From assembly GCA_018333605.1 (NCBI GenBank), contig JAGXSV010000059.1:1-64000 (forward strand): 64,000 nt of DNA. Reading direction: 5' to 3'. Under the pieces are notes generated by a model that was given only the letters and a program-made list of their open reading frames with translations, ran no database searches and was not told the origin of the DNA. Below, one piece after another: positions 1 through 7,795 of the stretch. Each line of letters opens with the position of its first letter. Position 1 is the stretch's first letter. A program made the position numbers and the translations under genes. Source of the stretch: Hydrogenophaga sp. (GTDB lineage: Bacteria; Pseudomonadota; Gammaproteobacteria; Burkholderiales; Burkholderiaceae_C).

Positions 1-120
1 CCCGTTCGAGCCCGCAGCGCCACGCTTCGCTGGCCTCACCACGCATTGGTGCTGAGTGTCAAGTTCCATGCCATTCGGCAGTGAGCCAGTCAAGCCGCGG
101 CCGCCTGGTTTTGATTTCCC

Positions 121-300
121 ACAATGAGCATATCAAAATTCATGATGTGGAAAATAAAATTGCTGCAATGCAAAAATATTTCTCATTATAGAAAATAATA
201 TTTCATATTGAGAAATATACTATGAAAGATATTGAATTTAAACAAAAAAATATTTGTCTTGTATAAGACATAAGAGCTTTTCAAACTCTTCTACAAGACT
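121..300 (+). promoter_or_regulatory. AT-rich control region upstream of aceA with inverted repeats
   Basis: This stretch is strikingly A+T rich compared with the GC-rich DNA around it and lies directly upstream of isocitrate lyase. A perfect 10-bp inverted repeat, ATATTTCTCA at 176-185 and TGAGAAATAT at 209-218, is separated by 23 bases that contain further TTTC/GAAA pairs, the arrangement expected of a dimeric regulator's operator. TATAAG at 262-267 is a possible -10 element, but no convincing -35 is seen at the right spacing. Control of the glyoxylate shunt by acetate or fatty-acid supply is expected from the family. The identity of the regulator is not visible. Bases 1-120 hold no recognisable gene. 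Confidence 0.45.
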
Positions 301-375
301 TAAAGTTTGTTCACCGGCACTGTCCTTGCATCTCCAGCTGCCCAACCTGTTTTCTCAACCTCACGGAGTAGTTTC

Positions 376-1695
376 ATGTCTCAAACACCGACCCGCCAGC
401 AACAGATCGAAGCCCTCGAAAAAGACTGGGCCACCAACCCTCGCTGGAAGGGCGTCAAGCGAGGTTACACCGCCGCCGACGTGGTGCGTCTGCGCGGCAG
501 CATGCAGCCTGAATACACGCTGGCCAAAAACGGTGCTGAAAAACTGTGGGCCAAGGTCAACGGCGGGGCCAAGAAAGGCTACGTGAACGCTTTCGGTGCC
601 ATCACCGCCGGTCAGGCCATGCAGCAAGCTAAGGCCGGACTGGAGGCTGTGTACCTCTCAGGCTGGCAAGTGGCTGCCGACGGCAACACTTCCGAGACCA
701 TGTATCCCGACCAGTCGCTCTACGCCTACGACTCGGTCCCAACCATGGTTCGCCGTATCAACAACACTTTCAAACGTGCTGACGAGATTCAGTGGGGTCG
801 TGGTATCGAACCAGGTTCCCCCGAGTTTGTCGACTACTTCCTGCCCATCGTGGCCGATGCAGAAGCCGGTTTTGGCGGCGTGCTCAACGCGTTTGAGTTG
901 ATGAAGAACATGATTGCTTCCGGTGCTGCCGGCGTTCACTTTGAAGACCAGTTGGCCGCCGTGAAGAAGTGCGGTCACATGGGCGGCAAGGTGCTGGTGC
1001 CCACGCAAGAGGCTTGCGAAAAGTTGATTGCTGCCCGCTTCGCCGCTGACGTGATGGGTGTGTCCACCATCGTGCTGGCCCGTACCGATGCCGAAGCTGC
1101 CAACCTGATCACGAGTGACCACGACGCCAACGACAAGCCTTTCCTGACCGGCGAGCGCACGCAAGAGGGTTTCTACCGCGTCAAGAATGGCTTGGAGCAG
1201 TCCATCAGCCGTGGTGTGGCTTATGCCCCTTACGCCGATCTGGTGTGGTGCGAAACCGGCGTGCCCGACATTGGCTTTGCCCGCGAATTTGCGCAGGCCG
1301 TGCATGCTTCTTGCCCAGGCAAGCTGCTGTCGTACAACTGCTCACCTTCGTTCAACTGGAAGAAAAACCTGAACGACAGCCAAATCGCATCGTTCCAGGA
1401 TGATCTGGCCGCGCTGGGCTACAAGTACCAGTTCATCACGCTGGCCGGCATCCACATCAACTGGTTCAACACCTTCCAGTTCGCACACGCTTATGCCCGT
1501 GGCGAAGGCATGAAGCACTACACCGAAATGGTGCAGGAGCAGGAATTTGCTGCACGTGACAAGGGCTACACCTTTGTGTCGCACCAGCAAGAAGTGGGCG
1601 CAGGCTACTTCGACGACGTGACCACCGTGATCCAGGGTGGTTCTTCCAGCGTGAAAGCCCTCACCGGCTCGACCGAAGAAGAACAGTTCCACTGA
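376..1695 (+). CDS. aceA: Isocitrate lyase
   Basis: A 439-residue cytoplasmic enzyme that splits isocitrate into glyoxylate and succinate, the first step of the glyoxylate shunt used for growth on acetate and fatty acids. The signature KKCGHMGG with the catalytic cysteine lies near residue 200, and the flanking sequence ([33 protein letters not shown]) is typical of the short bacterial type. An in-frame TTG at 307 would add 23 unconserved residues. The ATG at 376 is chosen because GGAG lies at 365-368 and homologues begin with a similar MS-TREQQ-like N-terminus. The gene stands alone, with an AT-rich control region before it and a strong terminator after it. Confidence 0.96.
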   Translation: MSQTPTRQQQIEALEKDWATNPRWKGVKRGYTAADVVRLRGSMQPEYTLAKNGAEKLWAKVNGGAKKGYVNAFGAITAGQAMQQAKAGLEAVYLSGWQVAADGNTSETMYPDQSLYAYDSVPTMVRRINNTFKRADEIQWGRGIEPGSPEFVDYFLPIVADAEAGFGGVLNAFELMKNMIASGAAGVHFEDQLAAVKKCGHMGGKVLVPTQEACEKLIAARFAADVMGVSTIVLARTDAEAANLITSDHDANDKPFLTGERTQEGFYRVKNGLEQSISRGVAYAPYADLVWCETGVPDIGFAREFAQAVHASCPGKLLSYNCSPSFNWKKNLNDSQIASFQDDLAALGYKYQFITLAGIHINWFNTFQFAHAYARGEGMKHYTEMVQEQEFAARDKGYTFVSHQQEVGAGYFDDVTTVIQGGSSSVKALTGSTEEEQFH

Positions 1696-1731
1696 TCGCC
1701 TGGCCCGACGAGGCCGATGAGACGAGAAATC

Positions 1732-1757
1732 GCCACCCTTCGGGGTGGCTTTTTTTT
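1732..1757 (+). terminator. Intrinsic terminator of aceA
   Basis: A 7-bp perfect stem (GCCACCC at 1732-1738, GGGTGGC at 1743-1749) closed by a TTCG tetraloop is followed by eight T residues (1750-1757). It starts 36 bases after the aceA stop codon. The T-run ends exactly where a group II intron fragment begins. Confidence 0.93.
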
Positions 1758-2290
1758 GTGCGCCCAGCATGGGCGCACACCTGCGGGTGCAAGTCCCGCC
1801 GCAAGTTGACCAAGACGAGCGAAGCGAAGCGCAACTGCACGAGGGCGACCGGGTGTGGGAAGGAAGCGTGGGGCGTAAATCATGAGCCGATGGACAAGAA
1901 CCACATAGAAGGCGTTGCCGATCAGGGCGAGCGGGCATGAAACCGCAAAGCTCTTTTGGTCAAAGATCAGGCGGCGTAAATGGGGCGGTTGTGTGATGAA
2001 GGAGTGCGTTCTTACCTGGGGAGATCTCGCCTTGCGCCTGAAAGGGCGACGGTACTGCCGGAGCGAGAAGTCAGCAGAAGCCGTCGTAGCAGGAGCCGGG
2101 GCCGCTGAGGCCACAAGGCAAGAGCGAAGGACCGAACGAGAGTGAGTGACCGAGGACAAGGAGATGTCAAAGGCTATGCGTCAGATGCCGGATTCATCCG
2201 GGCGGGTGGGGTCCCGTATGGTTGTTTGCAAGTGTGGTTTCAAGACGTTCACTCCAGTGGTCCCCTCGTTGGTGAGGGGGTGAAAGTTAC
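1758..2290 (+). mobile_element. 5' fragment of a class C group II intron (RT and 3' end lost)
   Basis: The sequence starting GTGCGCCC at 1758 immediately after the terminator T-run has group II intron features: a GTGCG 5' end, a GTGCAAGTCCC segment near 1786-1796, and the GAGAAGTCAGCAGAAGCC block near 2065-2082 that precedes the intron-encoded protein in bacterial introns. Class C introns characteristically insert just downstream of intrinsic terminators, which is what is seen here. A possible start of the intron protein is the ATG at 2164 (MSKAMRQMPDSSG), but it stops after about 40 codons. No reverse transcriptase domain and no domain V follow, so this is a dead 5' remnant. The right boundary is approximate because the next element begins somewhere between about 2210 and 2300. 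Confidence 0.7.
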
Positions 2291-2491
2291 GTCCTGCCCG
2301 TCGGTCTTCAGGTGACCGACCCTGCATGTTCAATGTGTCGTGTCACCCTGGCCGGGGTGGAGATGGCATGGTCCGCCCACCTACAGCACTGCTGGCGCGC
2401 GGCCCCACTCAGGTGACGAGGTGGGGCCTCGCAAAAACGGCATCAAAGTGCCAAAGTGAGGTTGCTACAACCATGCATTTGGAGGCCCCTC
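2291..2491 (+). ncRNA. Structured non-coding end of an IS110-family element (possible bridge RNA remnant)
   Basis: Between the intron fragment and the transposase start lie about 200 non-coding bases with three clear hairpins: GTCGGTC/GACCGAC (2300-2320), CACCC/GGGTG (2344-2359) and GGCCCCAC/GTGGGGCC (2401-2428). The loops of the first and third share TCAGGTGAC. IS110-group elements are known to encode a bridge RNA in the non-coding end upstream of the recombinase gene. Location, length and structure fit that idea, but no donor or target loop could be matched because the element's borders are lost. The function is inference only. Confidence 0.3.
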
Positions 2492-3417
2492 ATGCAATCT
2501 ACCGCAAATCTGCCCGTCATTGGCTTGGACCTGGCCAAGTCCGTATTCCAGCTGCACATCGTCGATCCGCAGACCGGAGAGATTGAGCGCCGCCAGATCA
2601 AGCGCGCCCGGCTCACCGAATTCTTCGCCAAGTGCCCGCGCAGCCTGGTGGCGATGGAAGCTTGCGGCACCGCCCATCACTGGGCTCGGGTGAGCCACAT
2701 GCCGTCAAGCTGCTGCCAGCGCAGCACGTCAAGGCCTTCTTGTTGCGCGACAAGACCGACGCGATGGATGCGCAGGCAATCTGGGTCGCTGCGCAGCAGC
2801 CGCACATCAAGCCTGTGCCGGTCAAGTCCGAACGCCAGCAAACCTGCCTGGCCTTGCATGGCATGCGACGCCAACTCATGAAGATGCGCATCATGCAGAC
2901 CAACGCGCTGCGTGGCATCCTGGCCGAATTCGGCATCGCACTGCCAGTAGGACACACCAAGCTGCTCAAGACGATTCAGGGAGAAATCGCTCGAGCGCAG
3001 CAGGCCGACCAACTATCCGCTGATCTGGTGATCAGTCTGCAGGAGCAGCTCAGACGCATTGATGCCCTGCAAGGAGACATCGACCAACTCAGCCAGCGGT
3101 TGCGTGCCATGATCCGGGAGGACCGGCAGATGCAAGCCATACAGCAAATCCCAGGTGTTGGAGACCTTACGGCATCGGCTCTGGTGGCGGCCGTCGGGGA
3201 TTTCTCGGCGTTCAAATCCGGGCGACAGTTTGCCTCCTGGGTCGGACTCGTGCCTCGGCAAGTGGGCACCGGTGGCAAGACGCAACAGTTGGGTATATCC
3301 AAACGCGGCGACACCTACCTGCGTACTCTCTTGATCGCGGGGGCCAGAGCCGTCATTGCACGATCAGAGAAGTCCAGTTGGATCAACCGACTGCTGGAGC
3401 GGCGTCATTACAACGTA
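2492..3417 (+). pseudogene. IS110-family transposase, frameshifted and 3'-truncated
   Basis: The N-terminus (MQSTANLPVIGLDLAKSVF) carries the first acidic residue of the DEDD nuclease fold. The later part (IQQIPGVGDLTASALVAAVG, then GISKRGDTYLRTLLIAGAR) is the Tnp_20 domain of IS110 recombinases. Reading is broken near 2686-2697: after HHWAR the frame changes and resumes with HAVKLLPAQHVKAF, consistent with a small deletion. The normal C-terminus is missing. After RRHYNVA at about 3417 the sequence passes into an unrelated IS630 fragment on the other strand. The element cannot make a functional recombinase. Confidence 0.85.
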
Positions 3418-3540
3418 GCTCAGCCCCGTCATCGTGACGATCTGCATGATCTTGGTGCCTTGTCTGTACAGCCTCACGACTTGCTTGCGGCGCTCGTGAA
3501 GTTGCGCCAGTGTTTGACTTCTTGCGCTTTCTTTCTCCAT
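3417..3540 (-). pseudogene. IS630-family transposase, N-terminal fragment
   Basis: Reading the minus strand from an ATG at 3540 gives about 41 residues including QLHERRKQVVRLYRQGTK and the helix-turn-helix ending in MTGLSY, which matches the start of IS630-family transposases. It is cut off at about 3417 where the IS110 remnant begins. Bases 3541-3597, ending in an AT-rich TTGGGCCTTATCTATA, are probably the left end of the same element. Only the N-terminal DNA-binding portion survives. Confidence 0.65.
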
Positions 3541-3597
3541 GACTCTCTGATCACGAGAATCAGAAAAAGTTCAGACTTTATTGGGCCTTATCTATAG

Positions 3598-3962
3598 GAG
3601 CCTGTCGGACTTGAACCGAAATTCCACGGCAAAGTCGAGGCTGCGAGGTTTTCAATTCTCATGAACAGCTGCCGAGGCCTTTCGGCGGTCGTGAAGTGTC
3701 CGCGCCGGGTGATGCGCGGCCGAGCCGCGTCCGCCGTACTGGCGCGTCAGTGCGCTCAGGTCCAACTGCTCAATGACTTCCACCACGAAGCGCGCCAGGT
3801 GATTGGCCGGCAACCACTCGTTGACCAAGGGTGGCAGCAGGTAGGCGGTGTCTCGGTCAACGGAGATGAAACGGCTCATGGCTGGTGATCGACTGGCGGT
3901 GGGATTCCGTGACTATCTGATCTGAACCCCGCTGGGAGAAGGCGGGAAAGTCCGACAGCCTC
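3598..3962 (-). mobile_element. Miniature, internally deleted insertion sequence with intact terminal repeats
   Basis: Terminal inverted repeats of 15 bp match at 14 positions: GAGCCTGTCGGACTT at 3598-3612 and its complement at 3948-3962. Between them are only about 335 bases holding the first part of a transposase (see 3652-3879) and, in another minus-strand frame, a plausible transposase tail (FTTAERPRQLFMRIENL near 3640-3705). This looks like a deletion derivative that a full-length relative could still move. The right end abuts CTAG, which overlaps the stop codon of the neighbouring TauE-like gene. The left flank is ATAG, so a target duplication is possible but imperfect. Confidence 0.7.
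3652..3879 (-). pseudogene. IS1182/IS5-like transposase, N-terminal remnant
   Basis: The minus strand encodes MSRFISVDRDTAYLLPP followed by NEWLPANHLARFVVEVIEQL and TRQYGGRGSAAHHPA, the conserved start of an IS1182-type transposase (about 53 residues). After that the frame runs into unrelated residues and stops, because the central catalytic DDE portion has been deleted. It lies inside the miniature element 3598-3962. Confidence 0.75.
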
Positions 3963-4634
3963 CTAGGCGCACCAAAGACCAGTGGGGTTGGTTATGCCCA
4001 TCCAGAGCGCCCAGCCTGACGTGACCGCAAGTGCCACCCCGCCGAGCCGAATACCCAAGGCACCAGAGCGCCCCCCCCTCAGGCGCAACAACAGCCATGG
4101 CCCGGCGGTCAAAGATATGGATGTTCCGATAGAAAAAAGCGCCATGATGACAGCGCCTTCCATCGCATTGGCAGACAGCGACGCCACTAGCAGGGCCGAA
4201 TACAACAGGCCGCAGGGCATCAGCGCCCACGCGACACCGAGCGCCACAGGGGCGCGCGACCCCAATGACGCCATCATCGGGCGGGCTTTTCGCCAGATCG
4301 ATTGACCGAGGTTTTCAATCCAAGCGGGCTGTCGGGCCTGCCAGATCAGCACGGCACCCAACAAAAGGACAGCCACGTGGAACATGGTCCACACAGGACG
4401 CAGCATCGCGGTGTTGGTGCCCAACCATGCCAAGCCTTGCACCGAGCCGGCGGCAAAGGCCCCGAACAGCGCGTAACCTAACATGCGGCTGAACTGGAAG
4501 GTCCACAACGCGCGGGTGCTGCGCTCACCCGCCGAACGGCTGATGCCCGCACACGCGGCACCACACATGACCACACAGTGGGGCCCGCCCGCGACGCCCA
4601 TTAACAGGGCCGTAATCGCCATTGAAGTCTGCAT
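3963..4634 (-). CDS. TauE/SafE- or UreH-like membrane protein linked to cbb3 oxidase genes
   Basis: A 223-residue inner-membrane protein with about six hydrophobic segments, belonging to the sulfite exporter TauE/SafE, UreH or DsbD-like superfamily. The N-terminus contains a cysteine-rich GGPHCVVMCGAACAG motif near residues 17-31, and a second conserved block is ALMPCGLLYSALL. In many proteobacteria such proteins lie beside hemN, fnr and the cco genes and are suspected to help copper handling or cytochrome maturation; that role is inference. It follows hemN on the same strand with a 62-base gap. The 3' end is remarkable: the TAG stop codon touches the inverted repeat of a miniature IS. Confidence 0.75.
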   Translation of the reverse strand: MQTSMAITALLMGVAGGPHCVVMCGAACAGISRSAGERSTRALWTFQFSRMLGYALFGAFAAGSVQGLAWLGTNTAMLRPVWTMFHVAVLLLGAVLIWQARQPAWIENLGQSIWRKARPMMASLGSRAPVALGVAWALMPCGLLYSALLVASLSANAMEGAVIMALFSIGTSISLTAGPWLLLRLRGGRSGALGIRLGGVALAVTSGWALWMGITNPTGLWCA

Positions 4635-4696
4635 AAGCCACTTTAGCGCAGGCCGGGAACGGGTGGCGCCATCGCCTGCGGTACCCCACTGAACGC

Positions 4697-6076
4697 TTAG
4701 ATGATTTTCGAGAACCTTGCCCGGTCCAGATCAACCTGCAGGTTCTTGTCAAACACCATGGCAATGGCGCGTACCAGGAACCAGCCTGTGGCCGTGACCT
4801 CCACACCTGTTTCGTCGATCGTGACAAGGCCACTTTCTGCCAGGCCCGCGAGCAGCTCCAACTCACGCGCGAAGTACGACTTGAATTCAACGAGGTGGCC
4901 GAGCTCAATCGACTCGTACTGCAGCCGCCCCTGGCACATGAGGGACATGATGACGGAACGGCGCAGCAGATCGTCACGGGTCAGCGCCAAACCACGCACG
5001 ATGGGCAGACGCCCTTGGTCAAGAGCGTCGTAGTACTCGTCCAGCGTTTTAGCGTTCTGGCTGTAGGTGGCACCAATTCGCCCAATCGCAGAGGTGCCAA
5101 GAGCGATCAGATCGCAATCGGGTTGGGTGCTGTAGCCCTGGAAATTGCGGTGCAGACGGCCCTGGCGCTTGGCCACAGCCAACGCGTCTGAGGGCAAGGC
5201 AAAGTGATCCATGCCCACGTAAACATAGCCTGCGTCCATGAACGCGTCCAGCGACGCTGACAGCATGGCCAGCTTGTCGCCGCCGCTGGGCAACTCGGCC
5301 GAGACGATGCGGCGCTGCGGCTTGAAACGCGAGGGCAGATGGGCGTAGGCGTAGAGCGCAATGCGGTCTGGGCGCAGTTCGTTGACCTGAGCCAGGGTAC
5401 GTGCAAAAGACTCCGGTGTTTGCAACGGCAAACCATAGATCAGATCCACGTTGACCGATTCAAACCCGATTTTGCGAGCGGCTTGGACCAAGGCAAAAAC
5501 CTGCTCCGCAGGCTGCACCCGGTGGACCGCCTTTTGCACGGCCGGGTCGAAATCCTGCACACCAAAGCTCAGACGGTTGAAACCCAATCGAGCCAGGGTC
5601 TGCAGCCGCTGTTCGGTCACTGTACGGGGATCGACTTCAATCGAGTACTCCCCCCCAGGTACCAAGGTGAAGTTGCGCCGAATCATCGACATCAGATCAT
5701 GCAACTCGGCATCTGACAGAAAGGTGGGCGTCCCCCCACCGAAGTGCAGCTGTGAGACACTGTGCCCTTGACCGAAGTGCTGCACCTGCAACTCCACCTC
5801 ACGCGAGAGGTAACGCAGATACTCAGCGGCGCGGTCGTGGTGTTTCGTGATGACCTTGTTGCATGCGCAGTAGTAGCAAACCGATTCACAAAACGGAATG
5901 TGCACATAAAGCGACAATGGCAATGCCATTGAACCCGCACGGCGGTGCTCAAGCGCTTGGATGTAGTCTTGCTCCGTGAAAGCTTCAATGAATCGGTCAG
6001 CCGTCGGATACGAGGTATACCGGGGTCCGGGAATATCGAATTGCTTGAGCAACTCGTTGGAAATAGCATGACTCAC
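4697..6076 (-). CDS. hemN: Oxygen-independent coproporphyrinogen III oxidase (dehydrogenase)
   Basis: A 459-residue radical SAM enzyme that decarboxylates coproporphyrinogen III to protoporphyrinogen IX when oxygen is scarce, supplying heme for the cbb3 oxidase encoded nearby. The 4Fe-4S motif CESVCYYCAC (CxxxCxxC) lies near residues 63-72 after YVHIPF. PGPRYTSYPTADRF near the N-terminus and HFGGGTPTFL are family signatures. Length is as usual for HemN. It is divergent from fnr, and a perfect FNR box at 6131-6144 lies 61 bases (centre) upstream of its ATG, so anaerobic induction by Fnr is expected. Confidence 0.95.
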   Translation of the reverse strand: MSHAISNELLKQFDIPGPRYTSYPTADRFIEAFTEQDYIQALEHRRAGSMALPLSLYVHIPFCESVCYYCACNKVITKHHDRAAEYLRYLSREVELQVQHFGQGHSVSQLHFGGGTPTFLSDAELHDLMSMIRRNFTLVPGGEYSIEVDPRTVTEQRLQTLARLGFNRLSFGVQDFDPAVQKAVHRVQPAEQVFALVQAARKIGFESVNVDLIYGLPLQTPESFARTLAQVNELRPDRIALYAYAHLPSRFKPQRRIVSAELPSGGDKLAMLSASLDAFMDAGYVYVGMDHFALPSDALAVAKRQGRLHRNFQGYSTQPDCDLIALGTSAIGRIGATYSQNAKTLDEYYDALDQGRLPIVRGLALTRDDLLRRSVIMSLMCQGRLQYESIELGHLVEFKSYFARELELLAGLAESGLVTIDETGVEVTATGWFLVRAIAMVFDKNLQVDLDRARFSKII

Positions 6077-6130
6077 AAACAGTTCTCCGATTTTGAGGAC
6101 TCAATGTGCCGCATCTGCCCCTCAGCACCT

Positions 6131-6144
6131 TTGATCTTGATCAA
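6131..6144 (-). promoter_or_regulatory. FNR box between hemN and fnr
   Basis: TTGAT-CTTG-ATCAA is an exact match to the consensus TTGAT-N4-ATCAA. Placing an FNR-activated start 41-42 bases from its centre on the hemN side gives a start near 6096, with CACATT at 6104-6109 as a weak -10. No matching -10 is seen on the fnr side. Activation of hemN is therefore the likelier use, and autoregulation of fnr is possible. Confidence 0.85.
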
Positions 6145-6255
6145 AACCTCCGTCCGATCGCAGGGCTGGGCCTGTCAGCAGGTTCACGACGAGGCCTCTT
6201 GTCATCAGCGTCAAGACTATGCGTTAAGCTCAACCCGCAATTCCAAGAGATACAT

Positions 6256-6975
6256 ATGGACGTTCAAAGCATCAAAGTCGCCTGTTCAAGCTGCAACCTG
6301 CGTGAGTTGTGCCTGCCCATGGGTCTGAACAGTGAAGAAATCGACAAACTGGACTCTGTCATTTCCAACCGTCGTCGCATCAAGCGCGGTTCTGCCTTAT
6401 TCAACACGGGCGACAAGTTCACCTCTCTTTTTGCGGTGCGTTCCGGCTTTTTCAAAACCTGCGTCACCACCGCCGACGGCCGCGACCAAGTGACCGGCTT
6501 CCAGATGACGGGCGAGATCATTGGACTGGACGGGATCGTCAGCGACCACCACTCGTGCGACGCGATTGCCCTGGAGGATGCTGAGGTCTGCGTGATGCCA
6601 TTTGATCAAGTGGAAGAGTTGTCCCGCGAATTCACCACGCTACAGCACCATGTGCACAAGATCATGAGCCGCGAGATCGTGCGTGACCACTCGGTGATGC
6701 TGCTTCTCGGCAGCATGCGCGCTGAAGAGCGGCTGGCTGCATTTTTGCTCAATCTGGTGCAGCGCTTGCATGCCCGGGGATTCTCACAGTCTGAGCTTGT
6801 TTTGCGAATGACCCGCGAAGAGATCGGTAGCTATCTGGGCATGAAGCTGGAAACTGTAAGCCGAACATTTTCAAAGTTTGCGGACGATGGCATCATCGAA
6901 GTCAAACAGCGTTATGTGCACATCAAAAGCACCGATGGCCTTCGGCAGATCGTGAATCCGCAGACCGGACGCTGA
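6256..6975 (+). CDS. fnr: Fnr-type oxygen-sensing transcriptional regulator
   Basis: A 239-residue Crp-family regulator. Three N-terminal cysteines C10, C13 and C19 (CSSCNLRELCLP) form the FNR/ANR cluster motif, and a further cysteine in the sensor domain would complete the oxygen-labile 4Fe-4S site. The recognition helix near residues 200-206 reads ETVSR, matching the E-xx-SR pattern that reads TTGAT half-sites. The ATG at 6256 is preferred over in-frame upstream starts because homologues begin just before the cysteine motif and AAGAGA lies upstream. It is surrounded by its likely targets: hemN, ccoN and the ccoI/usp intergenic region all carry matching boxes. Confidence 0.95.
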   Translation: MDVQSIKVACSSCNLRELCLPMGLNSEEIDKLDSVISNRRRIKRGSALFNTGDKFTSLFAVRSGFFKTCVTTADGRDQVTGFQMTGEIIGLDGIVSDHHSCDAIALEDAEVCVMPFDQVEELSREFTTLQHHVHKIMSREIVRDHSVMLLLGSMRAEERLAAFLLNLVQRLHARGFSQSELVLRMTREEIGSYLGMKLETVSRTFSKFADDGIIEVKQRYVHIKSTDGLRQIVNPQTGR

Positions 6976-7013
6976 CCCCACCCATTCCAAGCTCAAAAAG
7001 AAATCCCTTTCCA

Positions 7014-7054
7014 AAAAGCCCCTTGGGTAGCAGGCATGCCACCCAAGGGCTTTT
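7014..7054. terminator. Bidirectional terminator between fnr and a small membrane protein gene
   Basis: AAAAGCCCCTTGGGT at 7014-7028 pairs with ACCCAAGGGCTTTT at 7041-7054, with one bulged C and an A/T run on both sides. It ends transcription of fnr from the left and of the convergent gene at 7084 from the right. Confidence 0.88.
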
Positions 7055-7083
7055 GCCTGGTTTACGAAAACAGCGTTGGAAAG

Positions 7084-7377
7084 TCAGTTGCATCGGCCGT
7101 TCTTCGCACAGTTGTCTGGCCGTTCGTTTTCGGCAACCGGGCAACGGTTGACCTCAAACGGCGACATGGCGAGCAAGGTCGTCAACGCACTGGAAGCCAT
7201 GGTAGCCCCCCAAAACACAAAGAACGCCAACGTGTAAACCGCCTCGCGCGACAACGCCAAGGGTGAGCCAAACCAGTACAGATCGCCGGGATCCACGAAA
7301 GCAAAAACCACCATCTCCAGCACAGCGGCGACCAAAAAGGCTGGCCATGCTATCCACATCAAACGCTGCGCCCACAT
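7084..7377 (-). CDS. Small two-helix membrane protein with a cysteine-bearing tail, unknown function
   Basis: A 97-residue protein with two hydrophobic segments, about residues 8-28 and 46-68, followed by a short soluble tail containing three cysteines (RCPVAENERPDNCAKNGRCN). It sits downstream of the cco genes on the same strand, 78 bases after the fixH-like gene, and is followed by the terminator shared with fnr. No family was recognised with certainty. Its position suggests a role in cbb3 oxidase assembly or metal handling, which is inference only. Confidence 0.6.
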   Translation of the reverse strand: MWAQRLMWIAWPAFLVAAVLEMVVFAFVDPGDLYWFGSPLALSREAVYTLAFFVFWGATMASSALTTLLAMSPFEVNRCPVAENERPDNCAKNGRCN

Positions 7378-7455
7378 GGTTGTGCCTCCTCTTTAATCTT
7401 CATTTTTGCTAGAAAGCGCAAGCCACCCTGGAGCGGTCGTTCAAAAGGCGGACTC

Positions 7456-7752
7456 TTATTTTTCAGAGGGCACCACGGGTGAAGCCGCATGGTTGCGCCC
7501 CTGGTTGGCTGGCTGCACAGCCATCAAAGCATCAATTCGTGCCTGTCCCTCCAGCGCCAATGCTGCCCTGCGCTCGCGCTCGTATACCTCCTTGTCGAGC
7601 ACCGGATCCTGGTCCATGGAGGAAATCACCACCATGGTGCTGGTGGCCAGTACGCCACACAACAGAAGGGCCGGAACGAACACCACCTGCGGAATTCGCC
7701 ACCAGGGGATATCTTCCGAACTAGGGGGCTGGGTCAAGGGCGCGTTACTCAT
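7456..7752 (-). CDS. Small membrane protein in the ccoH (fixH) position
   Basis: A 98-residue protein starting MSNAPLTQPPSSEDIPWW, with one hydrophobic helix (about residues 22-43) and a soluble tail rich in charged residues (DKEVYERERRAALALEGQ). It follows ccoG with a 43-base gap, exactly where ccoH/fixH lies in other bacteria. FixH-type proteins have a similar single anchor after a tryptophan-rich start, but the periplasmic domain here is short and does not give a clear match. The frame is open further upstream as far as 7899. The ATG at 7752 is chosen because the upstream residues overlap ccoG and look non-coding. A cbb3 assembly role is likely but unproven. Confidence 0.65.
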   Translation of the reverse strand: MSNAPLTQPPSSEDIPWWRIPQVVFVPALLLCGVLATSTMVVISSMDQDPVLDKEVYERERRAALALEGQARIDALMAVQPANQGRNHAASPVVPSEK

Positions 7753-7795
7753 GTGATGGCTCCGAAAGGGGAATGTCAATAGATGCTGAACGTCG

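Noticed and set aside
1-47. Possible start of a divergent minus-strand gene (ATG at 47)
   Set aside because: Only about 15 codons lie in the window, with no recognisable ribosome binding site or family match.
307-375. TTG at 307 as the aceA start
   Set aside because: The 23 added residues are not conserved, and a good ribosome binding site precedes the ATG at 376.
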